Shown in pieces: positions 5,082 to 8,787 of a DNA stretch of 8,787 bases (position 1 is the first letter of the stretch; every line of letters begins with the position of its first letter). The translations under genes and the position numbers were made by a program. The DNA is taken from NCBI GenBank assembly GCA_013314795.1, contig JABUEZ010000071.1, positions 1 through 8,787 of the forward strand, in the 5' to 3' direction. The DNA is from Candidatus Profundicultor aquiphilus. Its GTDB lineage: Bacteria; Atribacterota; Atribacteria; Atribacterales; Caldatribacteriaceae. Below the pieces are notes generated by a model, which did no database searches, was not told the origin of the DNA, and saw nothing but the letters and a program-made list of their open reading frames with translations.

Positions 5082-6056
5082 ATGGAGAGATCTTCCTGGG
5101 CCTTTAACTGGAGGAGAGTTTTGCTTCTTCGCGAAACAAGTAGCCTCATTATGTTGTTTGTGGTGATCATCGTCTTTTTTTCCATTGCGCCACTTTTTTT
5201 GAGCAAAGAAAATGTCGGCGTGGTGCTTGAGATCATTCCGGAGCTCGGTATTGTTGCGCTGGGTGTCACCATGCTCATGATTACCGGAGAATTTGACCTT
5301 TCGGTAGGGTCGGTTTTTGCCTTTTGCCCCATTATGATGGCGCTTTTTATGGACTGGGGCATGAACTCGGTTCTGGCCGTCCTTTGTGCCCTGGTAATCG
5401 GTGCTGGTCTTGGAGCGTTGAACGGTTTTATTACCTTAACTTTTGGTATTCCTTCTTTCATTACCACGCTTGGAGCCATGCTTATCTGGCGGGGAGGAGT
5501 ATTACTCCTTACTGGCGGCTGGCCTCCTCCTTTTCCGGTAGGGATGTTTACGGGAGCTCTGGTCGGAAAAATAGGGATTTTGCGAGTCTCGCTTTTCTGG
5601 TTTGGGATTATCACCCTCATTCTCTGGTTTATTTTGGAACGGACTGATTTTGGCAATTGGATGTTTGCGAGCGGTGGCAACCAGATCGCAGCGCGAGCGA
5701 TGGGCATTGACGTGCGACGGGTGAAACTGGCTAACTTTATGCTCTGTTCCCTTTTGGCTGGCTTCTCAGGTGTTATTCAATCATTTCGACTGGAAACCAC
5801 TCTTCCTTCTATGGGAAACGGCCTGGAAATGGAAGCGATCGCCGCAACCGTGATTGGTGGAACAGCTCTAAGTGGGGGAGTGGGAACCCTCATCGGGACG
5901 GTCGTGGGGTCTTTTCTTATCCGGATGATCGACAATGGTTTAATCATGGCCAGGGCTCCCAGCTATTGGTTCCGAGTTTTTATCGGAATTGCCACGATTC
6001 TGGCGGTGATTCTCAATACTTTTGTTCGAGAGCGAGCCAAAAAACTGAGGTGCTAA
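5082..6056 (+). CDS. Sugar ABC transporter permease (RbsC/BPD_transp_2 family)
   Basis: This 324-residue membrane protein is of normal length for the RbsC/XylH/FrcC family. It has a short basic N-terminus, then a series of hydrophobic segments starting at about 20-40. Family hallmarks are G-E-F-D-L-S-V-G-S-V (69-78), A-L-N-G-F (112-116), G-G-N-Q-I-A-A-R-A-M-G-I (198-209) and the ATPase-contact region E-A-I-A-A-T-V-I-G-G-T-A-L-S-G-G-V-G-T (251-269). It forms the inner-membrane channel, probably as a homodimer, passing substrate delivered by the upstream binding protein. AAGAGGTG provides a ribosome site just after the terminator U-run. The next gene starts 1 nt after its stop, so the permease and ATPase are translationally linked. 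Confidence 0.95.
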   Translation: MERSSWAFNWRRVLLLRETSSLIMLFVVIIVFFSIAPLFLSKENVGVVLEIIPELGIVALGVTMLMITGEFDLSVGSVFAFCPIMMALFMDWGMNSVLAVLCALVIGAGLGALNGFITLTFGIPSFITTLGAMLIWRGGVLLLTGGWPPPFPVGMFTGALVGKIGILRVSLFWFGIITLILWFILERTDFGNWMFASGGNQIAARAMGIDVRRVKLANFMLCSLLAGFSGVIQSFRLETTLPSMGNGLEMEAIAATVIGGTALSGGVGTLIGTVVGSFLIRMIDNGLIMARAPSYWFRVFIGIATILAVILNTFVRERAKKLRC

Positions 6057-6057
6057 A

Positions 6058-6807
6058 ATGGAGGAACGCAATGAGTATCTGGTAGAAATGGTGAACATTC
6101 ATAAATGGTTTGCAGGAGTCTGTGCTTTAAAGGGCGTAAACTTTGCGGTGCGGTACGGTGAGATTGTGGGTCTAGTGGGAGACAATGGGGCGGGTAAATC
6201 AACCTTAATCAAGATTCTCTCTGGCTTTTACCCTCCGGACACGGGAAAAATCATCTTTGAGGGGAAGGAGCGACATTTTGCCTCTCCTCGAGAAGCCAGG
6301 GAACTCGGAATTGAGACCATTTACCAGGAAGCAGCAATGGTTCCCAAAATGAGTATTATGCGAAACATCTTTATGGGACGGGAGCTCTCTCGGACAAAAA
6401 TAGCCTCTTTGGGATATCTCGATATTGCCAGGATGGAAGTGGAATCAATGAAAGCACTTGAGAGCGTCGGGTTGCGGTTGCGTTCGCCGCACGCGTTGGT
6501 CGACGAACTCTCTGGCGGCCAAAGGCAGGGAGTGGCAATTGCTCGGGCAATGTATTTTAAATCTAAACTGGTTATTCTGGATGAACCGACCAATAACCTT
6601 TCGGTGAAGGAGTCGGAGAAGGTTTTGGAATTTATCCGGGAGTTGAAAAAACAGGGGATTTCGAGTGTCTTTATCTCACATAATCTCTACCATGTCTATC
6701 CGGTGGCTGACCGAATTGTGGTGCTGAGCCATGGAGAAAAAATTGGTGATTACCTCAAGGAGGAGACCTCGGTGGAGGAAATCACGAAGTTGATGGTTTT
6801 GCCTTAA
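6058..6807 (+). CDS. Sugar ABC transporter ATP-binding protein, single nucleotide-binding domain
   Basis: A 249-residue ABC ATPase drives sugar import with the adjacent permease. Visible motifs are Walker A G-D-N-G-A-G-K-S-T (41-49), Q-loop Q90, signature L-S-G-G-Q (151-155), Walker B L-V-I-L-D-E-P-T (171-178, catalytic E176) and H-loop H208. It has a single domain, about half the length of the fused RbsA/XylG/MglA ATPases, and so must act as a homodimer. This matches the FrcA-type subgroup, and the order binding protein-permease-ATPase is the frcBCA order; fructose specificity cannot be claimed from that alone. GAGGTG lies 6 nt before the ATG within the permease end. pckA follows after 19 bp. 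Confidence 0.96.
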   Translation: MEERNEYLVEMVNIHKWFAGVCALKGVNFAVRYGEIVGLVGDNGAGKSTLIKILSGFYPPDTGKIIFEGKERHFASPREARELGIETIYQEAAMVPKMSIMRNIFMGRELSRTKIASLGYLDIARMEVESMKALESVGLRLRSPHALVDELSGGQRQGVAIARAMYFKSKLVILDEPTNNLSVKESEKVLEFIRELKKQGISSVFISHNLYHVYPVADRIVVLSHGEKIGDYLKEETSVEEITKLMVLP

Positions 6808-6826
6808 AAAGAAAGGGGTTAAATAA

Positions 6827-8383
6827 ATGGTGAATGCTCAGTCTCCCTCGTACAGTCTTGAGAATTCTGGTATTTTTTATCCTGGTAGAGTCTTTTATAA
6901 CCTTTCCATTCCAGAGTTACTGGAACATGCCATCCGGAAGGGAGAAGGCATTTTTTCTTCTACCGGAGCGTTGAATGTTTTAACCGGAAAATACACCGGT
7001 CGCTCGCCTCAGGATCGGTATATCGTCGACGATGTCGAAGTGCATGATCACATTGACTGGGGTGCGGTGAATATCCCAGTGTCCGAGGAAGTGTTTGAGC
7101 GATTGTATGAGAATCTTTGTGCTTATCTTCAGGGACGCGATGTATACGTTTATGATGGATTTGTCGGAGTCGATCCCAGGTACCGGTTACCAGTTCGTTT
7201 TATCAATGAACATGCCTATCAGGGTGTGTTTGTGCAGAACATGTTTCTGCAAGCGACCAAGGAAGAGCTGACCCACTTCCAGCCAGAATTCACCGTCATC
7301 TGTGCCCCTTCGTATAAAGCGAATCCTGCTAAAGACAAAGTTCGTTCGGAGGCATTTGTGATCATCAACTTCAGTCGGAAGATGGTTATCATTGGAGGAA
7401 CATCCTACGGAGGAGAGATCAAGAAGGCTATTTTTACGGTTATGAATTTCCTGCTTCCCTTTCAGGGAGTTTTCCCCATGCACTGTTCGGCCAATGTAGG
7501 TGAAAAGGGGGATGTGGCGATTTTCTTTGGACTTTCCGGAACCGGCAAGACATCGCTTTCTGCAGATTTGACTCGTCGTCTGATTGGTGATGACGAGCAC
7601 GGCTGGTCAGAATATGGAATTTTCAACTTCGAGGGAGGATGTTACGCGAAGTGTATCAATCTTTCTCGAGAGAAAGAACCCCAGATCTGGGATTCCATCC
7701 GTTATGGGGCCATTATGGAGAACGTGGTGGTGGATCCGGAAACTCGTTTTCCTGATTACAGTGACGCCCGGTATACGGAAAATACCAGGGTAAGTTACCC
7801 CGTGGAATTTATTCCCAATGCGCTGATTCCGGGAATGGCCGGACACCCTCAGGTGGTCATTTTCCTGACAGCGGATGCTTTTGGGGTGATGCCACCGGTT
7901 GCCAAGCTCGATAAGGAGCAGGCAGTGTCTTACTTTCTCCTGGGATATACCAGTAAATTGGCCGGGACTGAACGGGGTATCATTGAGCCACAAACTACAT
8001 TCTCAGTGTGTTTCGGAGCACCCTTTATGCCACTTCGACCGCAGGTCTATGCTCGAATGCTTGGGGAAAGGATTGAAAGGTATTCGTCCCGGGTGTACCT
8101 GGTCAATACTGGCTGGATTGGAGGGCCATACGGCGTTGGGAAACGAATTGATATCGGCCATACCCGAACCATTGTCCGTTCCATCATCGATGGGAGCATT
8201 GAGCATATGCCGTTTGAAAAGGAACCGGTTTTCCACCTTTTGATTCCCAGAGAGTTACCCGGAATTCCTGCTTCTATTCTGAATCCCGCCTTAAGCTGGA
8301 GAAACCATGCTGAGTATCACGAGAAAGCCCAGGAATTAGCTCGCCAGTTCGAGCACCAGTGGGAAGTGCTGGCCAAAAAATAG
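6827..8383 (+). CDS. pckA: Phosphoenolpyruvate carboxykinase (ATP-dependent)
   Basis: A 518-residue cytoplasmic enzyme interconverts oxaloacetate + ATP with phosphoenolpyruvate + CO2 + ADP (EC 4.1.1.49). It is close to the usual 525-540 residues. Key sites are visible: substrate arginine R59 in T-G-R-S, Y194/K199-K200 in S-Y-G-G-E-I-K-K, metal-binding H219 in M-H-C-S-A-N, P-loop G-L-S-G-T-G-K-T (235-242) and kinase-2 metal site D255/D256 in I-G-D-D-E-H-G-W. The P-loop and overall pattern mark the ATP-using bacterial class rather than the GTP-using one. GAAAGGGG sits 8 nt before the ATG. It starts 19 bp after the sugar ABC ATPase with no terminator between, so it is probably the last gene of that operon. 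The reaction may run toward oxaloacetate in a fermenting anaerobe, but direction cannot be read from sequence. Confidence 0.97.
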   Translation: MVNAQSPSYSLENSGIFYPGRVFYNLSIPELLEHAIRKGEGIFSSTGALNVLTGKYTGRSPQDRYIVDDVEVHDHIDWGAVNIPVSEEVFERLYENLCAYLQGRDVYVYDGFVGVDPRYRLPVRFINEHAYQGVFVQNMFLQATKEELTHFQPEFTVICAPSYKANPAKDKVRSEAFVIINFSRKMVIIGGTSYGGEIKKAIFTVMNFLLPFQGVFPMHCSANVGEKGDVAIFFGLSGTGKTSLSADLTRRLIGDDEHGWSEYGIFNFEGGCYAKCINLSREKEPQIWDSIRYGAIMENVVVDPETRFPDYSDARYTENTRVSYPVEFIPNALIPGMAGHPQVVIFLTADAFGVMPPVAKLDKEQAVSYFLLGYTSKLAGTERGIIEPQTTFSVCFGAPFMPLRPQVYARMLGERIERYSSRVYLVNTGWIGGPYGVGKRIDIGHTRTIVRSIIDGSIEHMPFEKEPVFHLLIPRELPGIPASILNPALSWRNHAEYHEKAQELARQFEHQWEVLAKK

Positions 8384-8408
8384 CGGGGAAGGTTCCCCGC
8401 TATTTTTT
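8375..8408. terminator. Bidirectional terminator containing both convergent stop codons
   Basis: AAAAAATAGCGGGGAA (8375-8390) is perfectly complementary to TTCCCCGCTATTTTTT (8393-8408), giving a 14-16-bp GC-centred stem with a tiny loop. It reads as A-run, stem, U-run on both strands, so it stops transcription from pckA and from the convergent flavodoxin-type gene. The pckA stop TAG (8381-8383) is in the left arm and the opposing gene's TAG (8402-8400) is in the right arm. Confidence 0.9.
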
Positions 8409-8787
8409 GATACTCTGAGCCCACTTTTGTCCCTGTTCTTTGAGGCGCTGTGGTGACTTGAAAGTAGAAGTGAAGATTTTGACTGCCACAATTTGGGCGC
8501 CCTTTTTTTCAAGGAGGGTACGGAGTGTCCGGAGCGCTCTTCTACCAGCCATGCCGAATTCGGTGACAAACAGTGTTACCTTTTTCCCCTGCCAGGGTGA
8601 GGCCTGATTTACAAAGCTAACGACGGGCGGGCTGATGTTGAAAGCCCATACCGGTCCGCCCAGAAAAACTTCCTGAAACGGGGTTAAATCCTTTGTGTGG
8701 CACGAAATTTCTGGAAGGTCCTGGTCGGTCCACTTACTCCCTAAAGGTCGAACTGTTTTCCCTTTGGATGCCAGGGTAATTTCCGAT
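8400..8787 (-). CDS. Flavodoxin-family protein, C-terminal 128 residues (5' end beyond window)
   Basis: Reading leftward from the right edge, one frame is open from 8786 to a TAG at 8402-8400, giving 128 residues with no start in the window. The fragment contains V-F-L-G-G-P-V-W-A-F-N-I-S-P-P-V, matching the flavodoxin loop that stacks on the FMN ring (usually G-x-P-V-W). Next comes W-Q-G-K-K-V-T-L-F-V-T, the following strand that reads G-K-x-V-x-L-F in the family, and then a helix and the strand G-A-Q-I-V-A-V-K. This places it with flavodoxin or flavodoxin-like NAD(P)H/quinone reductase proteins. The phosphate-binding loop (T-x-T-G-x-T type) would be in the missing N-terminal part, so electron carrier and regulatory-domain roles cannot be separated. 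It converges on pckA and shares its terminator. About 20-30 residues are probably missing. Confidence 0.8.
   Translation of the reverse strand, partial: SEITLASKGKTVRPLGSKWTDQDLPEISCHTKDLTPFQEVFLGGPVWAFNISPPVVSFVNQASPWQGKKVTLFVTEFGMAGRRALRTLRTLLEKKGAQIVAVKIFTSTFKSPQRLKEQGQKWAQSIKK

Noticed and set aside
5066..5707. Minus-strand open frame of 213 codons opposite the permease
   Set aside because: Low-complexity translation (P, S, T, R rich) antisense to a clear RbsC-type permease; a codon-bias shadow.
7187..7993. Antisense open frames opposite pckA
   Set aside because: They overlap conserved active-site coding of PEP carboxykinase and have no recognisable motifs.
8336..8569. Minus-strand open frame of 77 codons near the right end
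   Set aside because: It is out of frame with the flavodoxin-family reading frame, which covers the same bases and has recognisable family motifs.
1..8787. CRISPR array, insertion sequence ends or transposase
   Set aside because: No regularly spaced repeats, terminal inverted repeats or transposase motifs were seen on either strand.

Overview
The window is a bacterial chromosome segment. The right end of an integrated mobile element (about 1-2933) is joined to a tRNA-Lys gene, and ordinary chromosomal metabolic genes follow. Strong Shine-Dalgarno sequences (AGGAGGTGA type), an encoded CCA on the tRNA, and a solute-binding protein with a signal peptide but no lipobox cysteine suggest a two-membraned anaerobe or thermophile, such as a member of Atribacterota, Thermotogota or a related lineage. 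That placement is inference; nothing here fixes the taxon.

Mobile element (1 to about 2933). On the minus strand there is an excisionase-like winged-helix protein (138-332). A primase-like gene follows it and runs off the left edge (1-103), with a short hairpin between the two. Divergently, on the plus strand, lie a protein ending in a zinc finger and a helix-turn-helix (455-1738) and an overlapping tyrosine integrase with all six catalytic residues (1716-2855). The divergent control region (333-454) carries a perfect 12-bp palindrome on the leftward promoter. The integrase ends 78 bp from the 3' end of an intact tRNA-Lys(TTT), the classic layout for integration into a tRNA 3' end. The second attachment site lies outside the window to the left. 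An integrase, an Xis-like protein and a primase together suggest a self-replicating integrative element, phage or phage satellite.

Chromosomal part (2934-8787). The minus strand carries an alpha/beta hydrolase (3051-3854) and then tRNA-Lys, whose consensus promoter overlaps the hydrolase stop codon. A 209-bp divergent region (3855-4063) separates the hydrolase from a plus-strand operon. That operon encodes a periplasmic sugar-binding protein (4064-5026), an RbsC-type permease (5082-6056), a single-domain sugar ABC ATPase (6058-6807) and ATP-dependent phosphoenolpyruvate carboxykinase (6827-8383). A strong hairpin terminator lies between the binding protein and the permease and probably lowers expression of the distal genes. 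pckA ends inside a palindromic terminator shared with a convergent flavodoxin-family gene (8400-8787), which is cut by the right edge.

Taken together, the plus-strand operon joins uptake of an unidentified sugar or sugar-like solute to the PEP/oxaloacetate node. The left third is a horizontally acquired replicon parked next to it. No stretch longer than about 210 bp lacks a gene.
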